Source: Poindextera sp963719975 | GTDB lineage: Bacteria > Pseudomonadota > Alphaproteobacteria > Caulobacterales > Caulobacteraceae | Assembly: GCA_963719975.1 (NCBI GenBank) | Contig: CAVRED010000007.1 | Coordinates: 310,001 to 374,000, forward strand | DNA length: 64,000 nucleotides | Reading direction: 5' to 3' | In this document: one piece after another, positions 1 to 8,921 of the stretch | How positions within the stretch are numbered: the first letter of the stretch is position 1 | Layout of the letters: each line of letters starts with the position of its first letter | Made by a program: the position numbers and the translations under genes | The notes under the pieces: generated by a model | Told to the model about the DNA's origin: nothing | The model's input: only the letters and a program-made list of their open reading frames with translations | Database searches by the model: none

Positions 1-29
1 CTGACCGCGAAGAGCTGAACGGCCAGGCG

Positions 30-1136
30 TTACGGCGACCGCGCCTCGCGCGCCAGCAGCGCGGCCTTGCGCTCGACGCCCCAACGATAGCCGGATAGCC
101 CGCCGTCGTTGCGCACCACGCGGTGGCAGGGGATGGCGACAGCCGCAGGGTTGGCCGCGCAGGCCTGGGCGACGGCGCGCACGGCTTTAGGCCGTCCGAT
201 GCGGGCGGCGACGTCCGCGTAGCTCGCTGTCGCGCCGGGCGGAATGTCGCGCAAGGCCCGCCACACCCGCTCCTGAAACGCCGTGCCCTTCACGTCCAGC
301 GGCAACTCGACGCTCGAGCGCGGCGCCTCGACCATGCCGACGACCTGGGCGACCAGCGCCTCGAAGGCCGCATCGCCCCCGACCAACTCGGCGCGCGGGA
401 AACGGTCCTCGAGCCCGCGCACCAGAGCGTCTGGGTCATCGCCGAACTGGATCGCGCAGACGCCCTTTTCGGTGGCGGCGACCAGGATCGCGCCGAGCGA
501 CGTCTCGCCGACCGCAAAGCGGATCGTCGCGCCGCGGCCGCCCTTGCGAAAGTCGCTAGGCCGCATGCCGAGGCGGCTGTTGCTGGTGGCGTAGAAACGG
601 CCGTTGGAGCCGAATCCAGCGCCGTAGATGGCCTCGGTCACACTCGCGCCCTCGTCGAGTTCGCTGACGATGCGTCCCGCCCGGTGAGCATCGGCGTAGG
701 CCTTGGGCGTCACGCCGGTGAGCGCCTTGAACAGGCGGTGGAAGTGGAAGCGGCTCAGGCCAACGGCGCGGGCCAGGGCGTCCAGCCCCAGCGGCTCGTC
801 GCTCTCGGCGATCAGGCGGCAGGCTTTCGCCACCGCATGCGCCTGGCGCTCTGCGAGGGGCGCGGCCGTCGGCTGGCAGCGTTTGCATGGGCGCAGGCCC
901 GCGGCCTCGGCGTCGGCCGCTTCGGTGAAGAAGCGCACGTTGGACCGCAGCGGCCTGCGCGACGGACAGGTCGGGCGGCAATAGACGCCCGTCGTCATGA
1001 CGCCATAGAGGAAGCGGCCTTCGGCGGCCGCGTCGCGCGCCAGGACAGCGGCCCACATGGCATCTTCCGACATGGGCGCGGCCTCCCGCGAGGGGTCTCT
1101 TTTCAGCGCAACGGCGGTCATTGGCACATCCTTCAC
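30..1136 (-). CDS. ada: Bifunctional DNA alkylation repair protein / transcriptional regulator Ada
   Basis: Repairs O6-alkylguanine and methylphosphotriesters by transferring the alkyl group to its own cysteines, then activates the adaptive response. The 368-residue protein has the full E. coli-type order: an N-terminal zinc/Ada domain with Cys53, Cys57, Cys84 and Cys87 (VYCRPTCPSRRP ... LRPCKRCQP), an AraC-type helix-turn-helix (about 95-200), and a C-terminal methyltransferase domain with the PCHRV active site (Cys337). Methionines at codons 6 and 22 are alternative starts; the conserved part begins near SEDAMW, so the true start may be downstream. No partner such as alkB lies beside it. 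Confidence 0.95.
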   Translation of the reverse strand: MKDVPMTAVALKRDPSREAAPMSEDAMWAAVLARDAAAEGRFLYGVMTTGVYCRPTCPSRRPLRSNVRFFTEAADAEAAGLRPCKRCQPTAAPLAERQAHAVAKACRLIAESDEPLGLDALARAVGLSRFHFHRLFKALTGVTPKAYADAHRAGRIVSELDEGASVTEAIYGAGFGSNGRFYATSNSRLGMRPSDFRKGGRGATIRFAVGETSLGAILVAATEKGVCAIQFGDDPDALVRGLEDRFPRAELVGGDAAFEALVAQVVGMVEAPRSSVELPLDVKGTAFQERVWRALRDIPPGATASYADVAARIGRPKAVRAVAQACAANPAAVAIPCHRVVRNDGGLSGYRWGVERKAALLAREARSP

Positions 1137-1283
1137 CCAAGGTGGGCGCCCAAGGCGCCCTTCGCCAGCTGATCTAGCCCATGCGCCACGCGAGCCGCGC
1201 TTCGAGCCTTGCTTTCAAATTCCCCACCCAAACTCGCGCTGAACGAGCGTATCCTGCGACCGGGACGTGTTGGAGGCGCAGCC

Positions 1284-1670
1284 ATGCTGAAACCAATGAT
1301 CATGGCCACGGCATTGGCGCTGGCGGCCGCGCCGGCGCTCGCGCAGATCGGCAACCCGGCCATGCCGATCGAGATCAAGATGAAGCGCGGAACAGACACC
1401 GCCACCATCAGCGGCGTCCTGGTGCAGAACGGCGACTGCTGCACGTACGTGTTCGGGGCGCGCGCCGGCCAGAAGCTCTATTGGAGCGAGCGCGGCGCGG
1501 TCGTGCGCATGGTGCTCACCAACCCGGACGGCGAGGCCGTGGGGCCTGGCCTCTACAACCCCCAGCCCCTGCCGCAGAGCGGCGAATACACGCTGGCGAT
1601 CAGCCCGGATCTGATGGCCGAAGGCGCCTTTGGCCCCTACGTGATCAAGCTTCGGATCCCGCCCAAGTAG
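1284..1670 (+). CDS. Small secreted hypothetical protein
   Basis: A 128-residue protein with a clear signal peptide (MLKPMIMATALALAAAPALA, cleavage after ALA), so probably periplasmic. The mature part has a Cys-Cys pair (GDCCTYVFGARAGQ) and a beta-rich composition ending in a YVIKLRIPPK strand. This fits a small beta-sandwich of the kind that binds or caps something in the periplasm, but I do not recognise the family. The start at 1284 is preceded by GGAGGCGC at a suitable distance; an upstream in-frame start would put the signal peptide in the middle. Confidence 0.6.
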   Translation: MLKPMIMATALALAAAPALAQIGNPAMPIEIKMKRGTDTATISGVLVQNGDCCTYVFGARAGQKLYWSERGAVVRMVLTNPDGEAVGPGLYNPQPLPQSGEYTLAISPDLMAEGAFGPYVIKLRIPPK

Positions 1671-1733
1671 CCTTGCGCTTGCCCCGCGTCTCAGGCTCTC
1701 ATCAACACCGGCAACCAAAGACGGGAGGCCGCC

Positions 1734-3009
1734 ATGGCCGACGGCTCGCTCGCTCAAGCGTTCAAGGACCGCAATGAGGAAGCCCGCGCGCTTGCCTATG
1801 AGACGCCGCTAGACCGGTTTCACGTCGCGGACTCCAAGCTGTTCCGGGCGGACACCCTGTGGCCCTGGTTCGAGCGCCTGCGCGCCGAGGATCCGGTGCA
1901 TTACACCGCCGAGAGCGAGTTCGGCGCCTACTGGTCGGTGACCAAGCACCGCGACATCGTCGCCGTCGATTCCAACCACGCTGTCTTCTCGTCCTGCTCC
2001 ACCAACGGCGGCATCTCGATCGGTGATGGTTATGGACCCAAAGAGCAGTCCAACTTCATCGCGCTCGACCCGCCGATGCATGACGACCAGCGCAAGGTGG
2101 TCGCGCCGATGTTCACCTCGACCAGCATCCTGGGGCTTGAGCCGATCATCCGCGAGCGGGCTGCCAAGATCCTCGATGAGCTGCCGCGCGGCGAGGAGTT
2201 CGACTTCGTCGACAAGGTCGCCGTCGAACTGACCAGCCAGATGCTGGCGACGCTGATGGACTACCCGTTCGAGGACCGCCGCAAGCTCACCCGCTGCTCG
2301 GACCTTATCCTGGCCCAGCCCGAGCCGGGCGGGATCGTCGAGAGCGAGGAGCAGCGCCAGGTCGAGCTGTTCCAGATCCTGTCGCCGTTCACGGCGATGT
2401 GGGACGAGCGGCGCGCGGCGGCCCCCCGCGCGACGACCTTTCCATGCTCGCCCACGGCGAGGCCACCTATCGCGACGACCCGCAGGCCTACATGGGCAAC
2501 ATCATCCTGATGATCGTCGCCGGCAGCGACACCACACGCCACTCCATCACCGGCGGCCTCCTGGCGCTGAACCAGAACCCTGACGAATACGCCAAGCTGC
2601 GCGGCGAACCCGGGGCTGATCGACACCCTGGTGCCCGAAGATCGTCCGCTGGCAGAGCCCCGTCGCCCACATGCGGCGCACGGCGCTCGAGGACGCCGAG
2701 GTCGGCGGCAAGCCGATCAAGAAGGGGGACAAGGTTGTGATGTGGTACGTCTCGGGCAACCGCGACGGCGAGGTGATCCCCGACCCGGACCGCTTCATCA
2801 TCGACCGCGTCCGGCCCCGCACCCACGTCGGGTTCGGCTTCGGCATTCACCGTTGCCTCGGCAACCGCCTGGCCGAGATGCAGCTGCGCGTGATGTGGGA
2901 AGAGATCCTCAAGCGCTTCCCTTTCATCGAAGTCACCGGCGAGCCGCGCCGGATGAACTCCAACTTCGTGAAAGGCTACGAGGCCATGCCGGTCCGCATC
3001 GCCGCCTAG
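1734..3009 (+). CDS. Cytochrome P450 (frameshifted in this sequence)
   Basis: Haem-thiolate monooxygenase of the bacterial soluble class; the substrate cannot be told. The pieces read as one P450 of about 424 residues: N-terminal MADGSLAQAFKDRN, I-helix oxygen-binding motif GSDTTRHS, the ExxR region (PEIVRW ... HMRRTA) and the haem-binding FGFGIHRCLGNRLAE with the ligand Cys. Three frame changes (near 2425, 2615 and 2640) split it; the last two are +1 insertions, the first is -1 or +2. Nothing essential is missing, so indel errors are likelier than decay. No ferredoxin or reductase partner is adjacent. Confidence 0.85.
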
Positions 3010-3066
3010 CCGCCTTGTGCTGCGGCTGGGCGCATCGCATCATCGCGTTTTCGGGAGGAACATGCC

Positions 3067-3219
3067 TTGAACTGGAAAGCGCTGATTTCGGTTGCGGTTG
3101 TGGCCGGCGTTCTGGCGACGGCCTCAACGGGCCTGGCGACGACGCACAAGATCCACCACACCAACCACTCGACCAAGGCCCCCAAGGGCAAGACTCCGCC
3201 GAAGGGCGGCTACGGCTAA
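3067..3219 (+). CDS. Small secreted basic peptide
   Basis: A 50-residue ORF starting at TTG with GGGAGGA about eight bases upstream. It has a hydrophobic signal (NWKALISVAVVAGVLATAS) followed by a short Lys/His/Thr-rich tail (HKIHHTNHSTKAPKGK). Such short export-signal-plus-basic-tail peptides are common in Caulobacterales and usually have no assigned function. It lies between the P450 and a membrane-anchored CxxCH protein. Support rests on the ribosome binding site and the signal peptide; I do not recognise a family. Confidence 0.5.
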   Translation: MNWKALISVAVVAGVLATASTGLATTHKIHHTNHSTKAPKGKTPPKGGYG

Positions 3220-3241
3220 GCAACCTCCCTGGTCCCAAGCG

Positions 3242-4466
3242 TTGGGCGACGCGGCCGGCAAGCACACCCTGGCGGCGGCGCTGCTGCTGTCGCTTCTCGT
3301 CGCCGCGGTTGCGGCGGGTGGCTTCTATTGGACGCGACCGCACGGCGCCGTTGTACGCGAGCCTGGTGCGACGCCTGACGACGTTTCACTCGCGGTGAAC
3401 AACCCAGACGAATACGCCTGGCGCCTGTTCATGTTCATCAACCGCCAGGCCGAGCCTGGCGCGGCTGGCGCCGCCGACCCTTCGCGCTCGATCCGTCAAT
3501 ACGACCCCGACCGGCCGGTGGTCTGGGAGACCTGGGCGCTCGCGTCGGGCGACGGCAAGACCCAGGTCGGCAGCGAGCTCCTGCCCCCCGGTGGGACGAC
3601 GCCGGTCGCCTGGCCGGCCCTGCCGCGCGCGACCTGGCCGGCCAAGCGGCTCAGCGTGCGACTGTCGAACCCGAACGAGCCGGCGACGCTGGAGGTGCGG
3701 CTGAACCGGGCTAGCTATGACTTCATCCGATCGCGCGGCCTCTACAACGTCGCGGGGCTGACGGCGGCTTACGAACAGGCGGTGAGCCGAGGCGCGCCGG
3801 ACGCCATCCAGTTTCCAACAGCAGCCAAGGCGGTGAAGGCGGAGTGGAAGGACCTGGGCGCGCGGCCCACGCCGGCGGTTCTCGCGCGCTACCACTGGCG
3901 GCGCATCGGCGGTCATGTCTGGGGCCTGACCGGGCTGCATATCGTGACCAAGGACCTGCCCACCTGGTTCTGGGCCGACTTCGAGCACGTGGACGATCCG
4001 CTGCCGGCCGGAGAGCCCTCGGTCGAACTCGACGACCCGCGGAGCCTCGGCGCCGGCGCGCGGCGGCGTCGAGGGCGAGCGGCGGGAGCTCTCGGGCAGC
4101 AAGTGGGCCTACTACCGGCTGCGCGGCGCGCAGATCGGCTTTACCGATGCGCGTGGGGCGCCGACGCGCCTGTCCGACGCCATGCTCGAGCAGAGCTTCG
4201 AACACACCTCGTGCATGACCTGCCACGCCCGGGCGACGATTGGGGTCCAGGACGGTCGGCTCGTCCGACTGAACCCAAACCCGGTTCACTTCGACGACGA
4301 TCAGGGGCGACCGCCGGCGATCGCGGACGCCAGCAACAGCGACCTTGGCGTCCCCGCCGCCAGCCTGTTCGGCAAGGACCGGCTGACCTTTCTGCAAACC
4401 GACTTCATCTGGGCTATGGCTTTGCGGGCGCCGCGCGAGACCCTGCCGGCCGGAGGCGGACGATGA
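3242..4466 (+). CDS. Membrane-anchored protein with a CxxCH haem-c motif (frameshifted)
   Basis: About 407 residues after correcting one +1 insertion between roughly 4040 and 4070. It has one N-terminal membrane segment (LAAALLLSLLVAAVAAGGFYW), a long soluble region, and near the C-terminus SCMTCHARATIG, a c-type haem attachment motif. This suggests a periplasmic protein attached to the inner membrane. Proteins of this build are annotated only as cytochrome-c-family hypotheticals. The TTG start at 3242 is the best in-frame choice and is not strongly supported. The stop overlaps the following GST start (ATGA), so the two are translationally coupled. Confidence 0.65.
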
Positions 4467-5167
4467 AGCTCTATCAGACCTACACATCGCCGTTCCCGAC
4501 CCGGGTGCGGCTCGTCCTCTACGCCAAGGGCCTCGAGGCCGAGATCATCGAGCCGCCGGGGCTCCACACCTCGAGCGAGAGCAAGGGCGACTATTTCGAG
4601 GTCAATCCGATCGGCCGGGTGCCGGCGCTGGTGCTCGACGACGGCCGCGCGCTGCCGGAGTCGGAGGTCATCTGCGAGTACCTCGAGGACGCCTACCCCG
4701 ACCCGCCGCTCCGGCCAGCCGACCCCTGGGCGCGAGCGCAGGTGCGCCTGATCTCGCGGCTCTGCGACATCTACCTGGTGATGGCGATGGTGCCGCTGTT
4801 CAACGCGTCCGGCCGCTCGCGGCGGCACTGGGACGCGGAACGGATCGCCGCGGCCCTTGCCGAGGTGGAGGCGGCGTTGGGCTACATCGAGGTCTACATC
4901 GGGACCGAGGGCTACGCAGTCGGCCGCGCGCTGACCACGGCCGACGGGGCGCTGCTGCCGCAGCTGGTGCTGGCCTACGAGTGGGCCCCGCGGCTGTTCG
5001 GCGCGGAGAACCCGCTCGGAAAGCACCCAAAGCTCGCCGCCTACTGGCAGGCGATCGCCGCCGATCCGATCGCCGCGCGCCTGCTGAAAGAAACCCGCGA
5101 GGCCATCACCGGCGAACAGGATCGAGCCCGGGCCGCGGCGGCGAAGGCGCCATCCGGAGCAGCGTGA
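4463..5167 (+). CDS. Glutathione S-transferase family protein
   Basis: A 234-residue protein with the N-terminal thioredoxin-like domain (MKLYQTYTSPFPTRVR, then GRVPALVLDDG with the cis-Pro, and ALPESEVICEYLED for glutathione gamma-glutamyl binding) and an all-alpha C-terminal domain. It probably conjugates glutathione or carries out glutathione-dependent isomerisation or reduction of a small substrate. It overlaps the upstream CxxCH gene by four bases (ATGA) and is followed by a large palindrome. Confidence 0.88.
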   Translation: MKLYQTYTSPFPTRVRLVLYAKGLEAEIIEPPGLHTSSESKGDYFEVNPIGRVPALVLDDGRALPESEVICEYLEDAYPDPPLRPADPWARAQVRLISRLCDIYLVMAMVPLFNASGRSRRHWDAERIAAALAEVEAALGYIEVYIGTEGYAVGRALTTADGALLPQLVLAYEWAPRLFGAENPLGKHPKLAAYWQAIAADPIAARLLKETREAITGEQDRARAAAAKAPSGAA

Positions 5168-5172
5168 ACTCA

Positions 5173-5267
5173 ACCACCAAGCACACCAAGCACACCAAGG
5201 GTTCTGAGAGGACACGCGGCGCTGCGGCCAATCGCGGCCTCTTGGTGTGCTTGGTGTGCTTGGTGGT
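5173..5267. repeat. Perfect 27-bp inverted repeat built from a nonamer
   Basis: Arms at 5173-5199 and 5241-5267 are perfect reverse complements and enclose a 41-base loop. Each arm is three 9-base units (ACCACCAAG, CACACCAAG, CACACCAAG). It lies between convergent genes (GST and the DUF1223 gene). A relative with the same CCAAG-spaced 9-base period is at 61510-61589. It could act as a two-way transcription terminator and looks like a dispersed intergenic element. Confidence 0.9.
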
Positions 5268-5315
5268 GAACAACTCGGTCCCGCTTTCGCGGGGATAACG
5301 GGTTGGGTAGCGGCG

Positions 5316-5996
5316 CTACAGCACCGCGGCGGCGAGGATGGGGCCGCCATTTGCGGCCTGCACCAAGATCGCTGTTTTGAGCACCGGGTCCGGCCTGGGG
5401 GCGGGCAGGCTCAGCGCGGCGCCGGTCCAGCGGCCGATGCGTGCGAGGCGTCTTACGACATGGCGGTGGGGCAGGGTCTTGCCGCCGTTCTCGCCAGCGC
5501 GGATGGCGACGTTCAGGGTTCGCGGATCGTAGCGCACAAGCCAGACATCGGCGCCGCCTGAAGGCGCTCGCCCTGCCGCGATCGCCACGCCGCGAGCGCT
5601 GACCGTCAGCACGGCGCCGGCCGGAGCTCCCATGGAGCGGATCGTGGCCTCGAGTTCGTGCGCATCGACGCCGACGATGTCGCGCCGGCCGTCGATCACC
5701 ACCTCGGGCGTCGCCACCTCGTCGCGCCGCCATTGGTGGGCGTAGTCCCACTGCCGCTGGGTGTAGGCGGGGTCGGCGAAGGTGTCCTTCCAGCCGAGGT
5801 TGTCCCAATAGGTGACGCCGAAGCTCAGCACGAGCAGCCCAGGCCGGTCGGCCAGTGCATTGACGTTCGCGTCGGCCGGCGGGCAGGAGGAGCAGCCCTG
5901 GCTCTGATAGAGTTCGACGACCACCGGACTTGGCGCGGCGACCGCGGAGCCGGCGGCGACCAAAGCGGCCGTGGCGAGTCCCAACAACGTCCGCAT
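5316..5996 (-). CDS. DUF1223 secreted thioredoxin-fold protein
   Basis: A 226-residue exported protein (signal MRTLLGLATAALVAAGSAVA) matching the DUF1223 pattern: VVVELYQSQGCSSCPPAD with a CxxC motif at the start of a thioredoxin-like fold, then LSFGVTYWDNLGWKDTF and TPEVVIDGRRDIVG. DUF1223 proteins are widespread in Alphaproteobacteria; the fold and CxxC suggest a periplasmic redox role, but no substrate is known. It converges with the GST gene across the palindrome at 5173-5267. Confidence 0.85.
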   Translation of the reverse strand: MRTLLGLATAALVAAGSAVAAPSPVVVELYQSQGCSSCPPADANVNALADRPGLLVLSFGVTYWDNLGWKDTFADPAYTQRQWDYAHQWRRDEVATPEVVIDGRRDIVGVDAHELEATIRSMGAPAGAVLTVSARGVAIAAGRAPSGGADVWLVRYDPRTLNVAIRAGENGGKTLPHRHVVRRLARIGRWTGAALSLPAPRPDPVLKTAILVQAANGGPILAAAVL

Positions 5997-6083
5997 GGCG
6001 TCGCCCTCGTCTTGTGGCTGAGCTGAGTGCTACCTAGTGCGGCGCGGGACGGGATCAACCCGAAGTCGCCGTCGGAGCCGTCG

Positions 6084-7277
6084 ATGACAGAGCCAAAGTC
6101 GTCCGCCGCCGAGAAACCCCTGGCCGGGATCATCGTCCTGGACCTGACGCTGGCGCGCGCCGGCCCGACCTGCGTGCGTCACCTGGCGGACTGGGGGGCG
6201 GACGTCATCCAGGTCCAGCAGCCTTCCGCCGGCGAAGACCTGATCGGCTCGCGCGACGGCTTCGACTACCAGAACCTGCACCGCAACAAGCGGGCGATCA
6301 GTCTGAACCTGAAGTCGCCACAGGGTCACGCCGCCTTCCTCCGCCTGGCCGCCAAGGTGGACGTGGTGGTCGAGAACATGCGCTCGCAGGTCAAGCATCG
6401 CCTGAAGGTCGCCTACGACGACCTCAAGGCGGTCAACCCGCGGCTGATCTACGGCTCGATCTCGGGCTTCGGTCAGGACGGCCCTTACGGCAAGCGCGCC
6501 GGCGTCGACCAGATCGTGCAGGGCATGAGCGGGCTGATGTCGATCACCGGCGAGCCCGGCCGCGGGCCGATGCGCGTGGGCATCGCCATCTCCGACATGG
6601 CGGCCGGCACACTGCTCGCGCTCGGGATCATGATGGCGCTCTACAAGCGCGAGCGGACCGGGGAGGGGACGAACGTCACCACCTCCCTGCTCGAGAGCCA
6701 GCTCTTCATGCTCGACTTCCAGGCCTCGCGCTGGCTGATCGCCGGCGAGGTTCCCGGCCAGACCGGCAACGATCACCCCACGATGACGCCGATGGGGACG
6801 TTCCCGGCGTCGGACGGTTTCATCAACATCGCCGCCTCCTCTCCCGACCAGTGGCGGCGGTTCTGCGAGGCGCTGGGCCGTCCCGACTGGCTCGAGAAGG
6901 ACGAATGGCGCTCGGCCGGCCGGCGCACCCGCGCAAGGGCCGAGGTCAACGCCGCCGTCGCCGAGGAGACGCGCAAGCGGACCAGCGCCCACTGGGTCTC
7001 GGTGATGGAAGAGGCGGGCATCCCCTGCGGCCCGATCTACACGGTGGACCAGGCGTTCGCCGACCCGCAGGTAAAGCACCTGGGCGTCGCCGCGCCGGTG
7101 ACGCACCCGAGGTTGGGCGCTATCGAGATGGTCGCCTCGCCGATCAACATCGACGGCGTCGACAAGGCGATCCGCAACGCCGCGCCGGCGGCGCCGGACG
7201 CGACCGACAGGGTGCTGGCGGAAGTCGGCTACAGCCCGGCCGAGATCGCCGAGATGCGGAAGGCGGGCGCGGTCTAG
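6084..7277 (+). CDS. CaiB/BaiF (family III) CoA transferase
   Basis: Moves CoA between carboxylic acids through an aspartyl-CoA intermediate. The 397-residue protein has the family layout: VLDLTLARAGPTCVRHLADWGADV at the N-terminus, GSISGFGQDGPY, and VGIAISDMAAG, whose Asp fits the catalytic nucleophile, then GTNVTTSLLES. The start at 6084 (MTEPKSS) is chosen over an upstream in-frame codon because homology begins soon after it. Acyl-CoA enzymes elsewhere in the window fit a catabolic role; the acid substrate cannot be predicted. Confidence 0.9.
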   Translation: MTEPKSSAAEKPLAGIIVLDLTLARAGPTCVRHLADWGADVIQVQQPSAGEDLIGSRDGFDYQNLHRNKRAISLNLKSPQGHAAFLRLAAKVDVVVENMRSQVKHRLKVAYDDLKAVNPRLIYGSISGFGQDGPYGKRAGVDQIVQGMSGLMSITGEPGRGPMRVGIAISDMAAGTLLALGIMMALYKRERTGEGTNVTTSLLESQLFMLDFQASRWLIAGEVPGQTGNDHPTMTPMGTFPASDGFINIAASSPDQWRRFCEALGRPDWLEKDEWRSAGRRTRARAEVNAAVAEETRKRTSAHWVSVMEEAGIPCGPIYTVDQAFADPQVKHLGVAAPVTHPRLGAIEMVASPINIDGVDKAIRNAAPAAPDATDRVLAEVGYSPAEIAEMRKAGAV

Positions 7278-7334
7278 GCCAGCCGAGCGCCGACGAGACG
7301 CGCAAAAGCGCCGCCGAACGGCTAAGCGCCGCGG

Positions 7335-7448
7335 CGTTCGATTGAGAAGGTCCCCTGCCCGGATTGGCTTGAGGCTTGAGGCTTGATGCTGCTGCTTGGA
7401 CGAGCGCAAGGCGCCCGCCGGACAGGGGTACTCTTAGTCAATCGAACG
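7335..7448. repeat. Imperfect long inverted repeat between convergent genes
   Basis: The left arm (7335-7362) and right arm (7418-7448) pair through two exact blocks, CGTTCGATTGA and CCCCTGYCCGG, separated by a short bulge. The loop holds a GCTTGAG direct repeat. It lies between the CoA transferase and the arsN-type gene, which converge. It is coding-poor and resembles the other palindromes found between convergent genes in this window, though its sequence is unrelated. Confidence 0.6.
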
Positions 7449-7487
7449 CGCGCGGAACTCGAGAATGATTAAACCACGCCCAAGCAG

Positions 7488-7540
7488 CGCTAAGGAAACC
7501 GCTTAGCGGGGCGTGAGGGCCAAAAGCGGCTGCGCCGCTT
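7488..7540 (-). terminator. Double hairpin, probable terminator of the arsN-type gene
   Basis: Just past the stop codon of the acetyltransferase (read on the minus strand) is a hairpin AAGCGGC-GCA-GCCGCTT followed by a short T run (TTTTGG). A second 7-bp hairpin (CGCTAAG / CTTAGCG, loop of seven) follows. Position and shape fit a factor-independent terminator, though the T run is weak. Confidence 0.5.
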
Positions 7541-7542
7541 GG

Positions 7543-8043
7543 CTAGTCGATGTTCTCGGGGATCAAGAGCTCGACGATCACGCAGTCCTTCCAGACTCCC
7601 TCGAGCTTGCCGTGCTTCTCGTGCACGCCGATCTCCTTGAAGCCCATGCGGGACATCAGGCTCAGGCTGGCGCGGTTCTCGGGGAAGACGCGGGACAGGA
7701 GCTTCCACAGCCCGTCGGCGCGCGAGGCTTCGATCAGCGCGTCCATCGCGACCTGGCCGACGCCGCGTCCCCGATCGGGCCGACGCACGTAAACCGAGAA
7801 CTCGCCGATCCCGCGATAACAGCAGCGGTCCGAGTAGGGGTGCGCGACCGCGTACCCAACAACTTCGCCGGCGGCGTCGGTCACCGACACGAAGGCGTGC
7901 GCCTCGTCGAACCATGGCAGGATGTCGTTCACCGCCCTGGGCTCGGTCTCGAAGGTCGCCATCCGGTCCTCGATGCCCTGGTTGTAGATCTCGGTGATGG
8001 CGGCGGCGTCCTCGCGCCGGGCCGCGCGTGCGCTGAGGTTCAT
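7543..8043 (-). CDS. arsN: GNAT N-acetyltransferase, ArsN / phosphinothricin acetyltransferase type
   Basis: Uses acetyl-CoA to acetylate a small amino-acid-like antibiotic. The 166-residue protein has a full GNAT fold: NLSARAARREDAAAITEIYNQGI at the N-terminus, GEFSVYVRRPDRGRGVG for acetyl-CoA binding, and the PENRASLSLMSRMGFKEIG region. The pat/bar-like family includes ArsN1, which detoxifies arsinothricin; divergent placement from arsI-arsR-arsC-aqpS supports that reading over phosphinothricin resistance. I start at 8043, because GGAAGAG lies seven bases upstream; a start at 8058 would leave the operator palindrome next to the start codon. Confidence 0.8.
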   Translation of the reverse strand: MNLSARAARREDAAAITEIYNQGIEDRMATFETEPRAVNDILPWFDEAHAFVSVTDAAGEVVGYAVAHPYSDRCCYRGIGEFSVYVRRPDRGRGVGQVAMDALIEASRADGLWKLLSRVFPENRASLSLMSRMGFKEIGVHEKHGKLEGVWKDCVIVELLIPENID

Positions 8044-8056
8044 GCTTGACTCTTCC

Positions 8057-8072
8057 ATATTTCCCGAAATAT
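8057..8072. promoter_or_regulatory. Candidate ArsR operator in the arsN-arsI divergent region
   Basis: A 6-4-6 inverted repeat, ATATTT-CCCG-AAATAT, sits in the 57-base gap between the divergent arsN and arsI starts. It is AT-rich in otherwise GC-rich DNA. ArsR-family repressors bind such short inverted repeats, and the regulator is encoded in the same operon. The assignment is inferred from position and symmetry. Confidence 0.5.
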
Positions 8073-8100
8073 TGAATGAATGTTCGGACAGGAGTCAACC

Positions 8101-8559
8101 ATGAAGAGAATGCACCTGCACGTCAGCGTGCCGGACCTCGCCCAATCGATCGAGTTCTACGCCAACCTGTTCGGCGCCAGGCCGTCGGTCGTGAAGCCCG
8201 ACTATGCCAAGTGGATGCTGGACGATCCGAAGGTGAACTTCGCGATCTCGGAGAGATGCGGCAAGACGCCTGGCGTCGATCACATCGGCATCCAGGTGGA
8301 GAGCGCGGCCGAGCTGGGCGAGCTCGCCGGCCGGCTGAAGGCCGCTGGCGCCCAGACGTTTGACGAAACCGGCGCCGCTTGCTGCTACGCCCAGTCGGAC
8401 AAGAGTTGGGTCAAAGACCCGGCGGGCGTCCGCTGGGAAACGTTCTTCACCTTCGGCGAGCATACGGCCTACGGCGAGGATCCCGCCGCCCAAGCCGCGG
8501 CGATGGCCGCCCCCGCGACCAGCTGCGCCGTCGCGTCCGGCGCCAAGGCCTGTTGCTGA
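8101..8559 (+). CDS. arsI: ArsI/CadI-family C-As lyase (glyoxalase-fold metalloenzyme)
   Basis: Fe(II)-dependent dioxygenase predicted to cleave the carbon-arsenic bond of trivalent organoarsenicals such as MAs(III). The 152-residue protein has the vicinal-oxygen-chelate fold with likely metal ligands near His5/His7, His61 (GVDHIGIQVE) and Glu113 (RWETFF). The vicinal pair Cys94-Cys95 (GAACCYAQSDK) corresponds to the arsenic-binding pair of characterised ArsI. A further Cys-Cys closes the C-terminus. The start has AGGAG upstream; the arsR gene follows after five bases. Confidence 0.88.
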   Translation: MKRMHLHVSVPDLAQSIEFYANLFGARPSVVKPDYAKWMLDDPKVNFAISERCGKTPGVDHIGIQVESAAELGELAGRLKAAGAQTFDETGAACCYAQSDKSWVKDPAGVRWETFFTFGEHTAYGEDPAAQAAAMAAPATSCAVASGAKACC

Positions 8560-8564
8560 CGCCG

Positions 8565-8912
8565 ATGCAAAGTCTTTCCGCTGTCGCCGCGCTTTCAGCG
8601 CTCGCCCACCCCAGCCGGCTCGAGACCTTCCGGCTGTTGGTGAAAGCCGGACCGGACGGCATGGCCGCCGGCGACATCGCCCGTGCGACCGACAGCCTGC
8701 CGAACACGCTGTCGACGAACCTGGGCGTGCTCGCCGGGGCAGGCCTGGTGAGTTCGCGGCGCGAGGGCCGCTCTATCATCTACGCGGCGGGCTACGCGCG
8801 CATGAGCGAGTTGCTCGCCTTCCTGATGGAGGACTGCTGTGGCGGGAAGGCGGAGATTTGCGCGCCGCTGGCCGAGATCGCCGCCGCCTGTTGTGCGGCC
8901 GAACTCGCCTAA
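8565..8912 (+). CDS. arsR: ArsR-family arsenic-responsive repressor
   Basis: Winged-helix repressor of 115 residues (LAHPSRLETFRLLV, recognition helix around LPNTLSTNLGVLAGAGLVSSRREGR). The usual ELCVC motif is absent. Instead there are C-terminal cysteines Cys91-Cys92 and Cys99 (EDCCGGKAEIC) plus a final Cys-Cys, resembling the C-terminal As(III) site of Acidithiobacillus-type ArsR proteins. It presumably represses both arms of the island until trivalent arsenic binds. It lies between arsI and arsC on one transcript. Confidence 0.92.
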   Translation: MQSLSAVAALSALAHPSRLETFRLLVKAGPDGMAAGDIARATDSLPNTLSTNLGVLAGAGLVSSRREGRSIIYAAGYARMSELLAFLMEDCCGGKAEICAPLAEIAAACCAAELA

Positions 8913-8921
8913 GGAGCCGCC

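Noticed and set aside
1135..1165. GGGCGCC-CAA-GGCGCCC hairpin between ada and the next gene
   Set aside because: It is short, lacks a T run, and lies upstream of both divergent genes, so it is neither a terminator nor a clear operator. It is probably chance in GC-rich DNA.
4981..5298. ORF with a Thr-Lys-His repeat peptide across 5173-5267
   Set aside because: It is a translation of the inverted repeat, a common false gene call, with no ribosome binding site.
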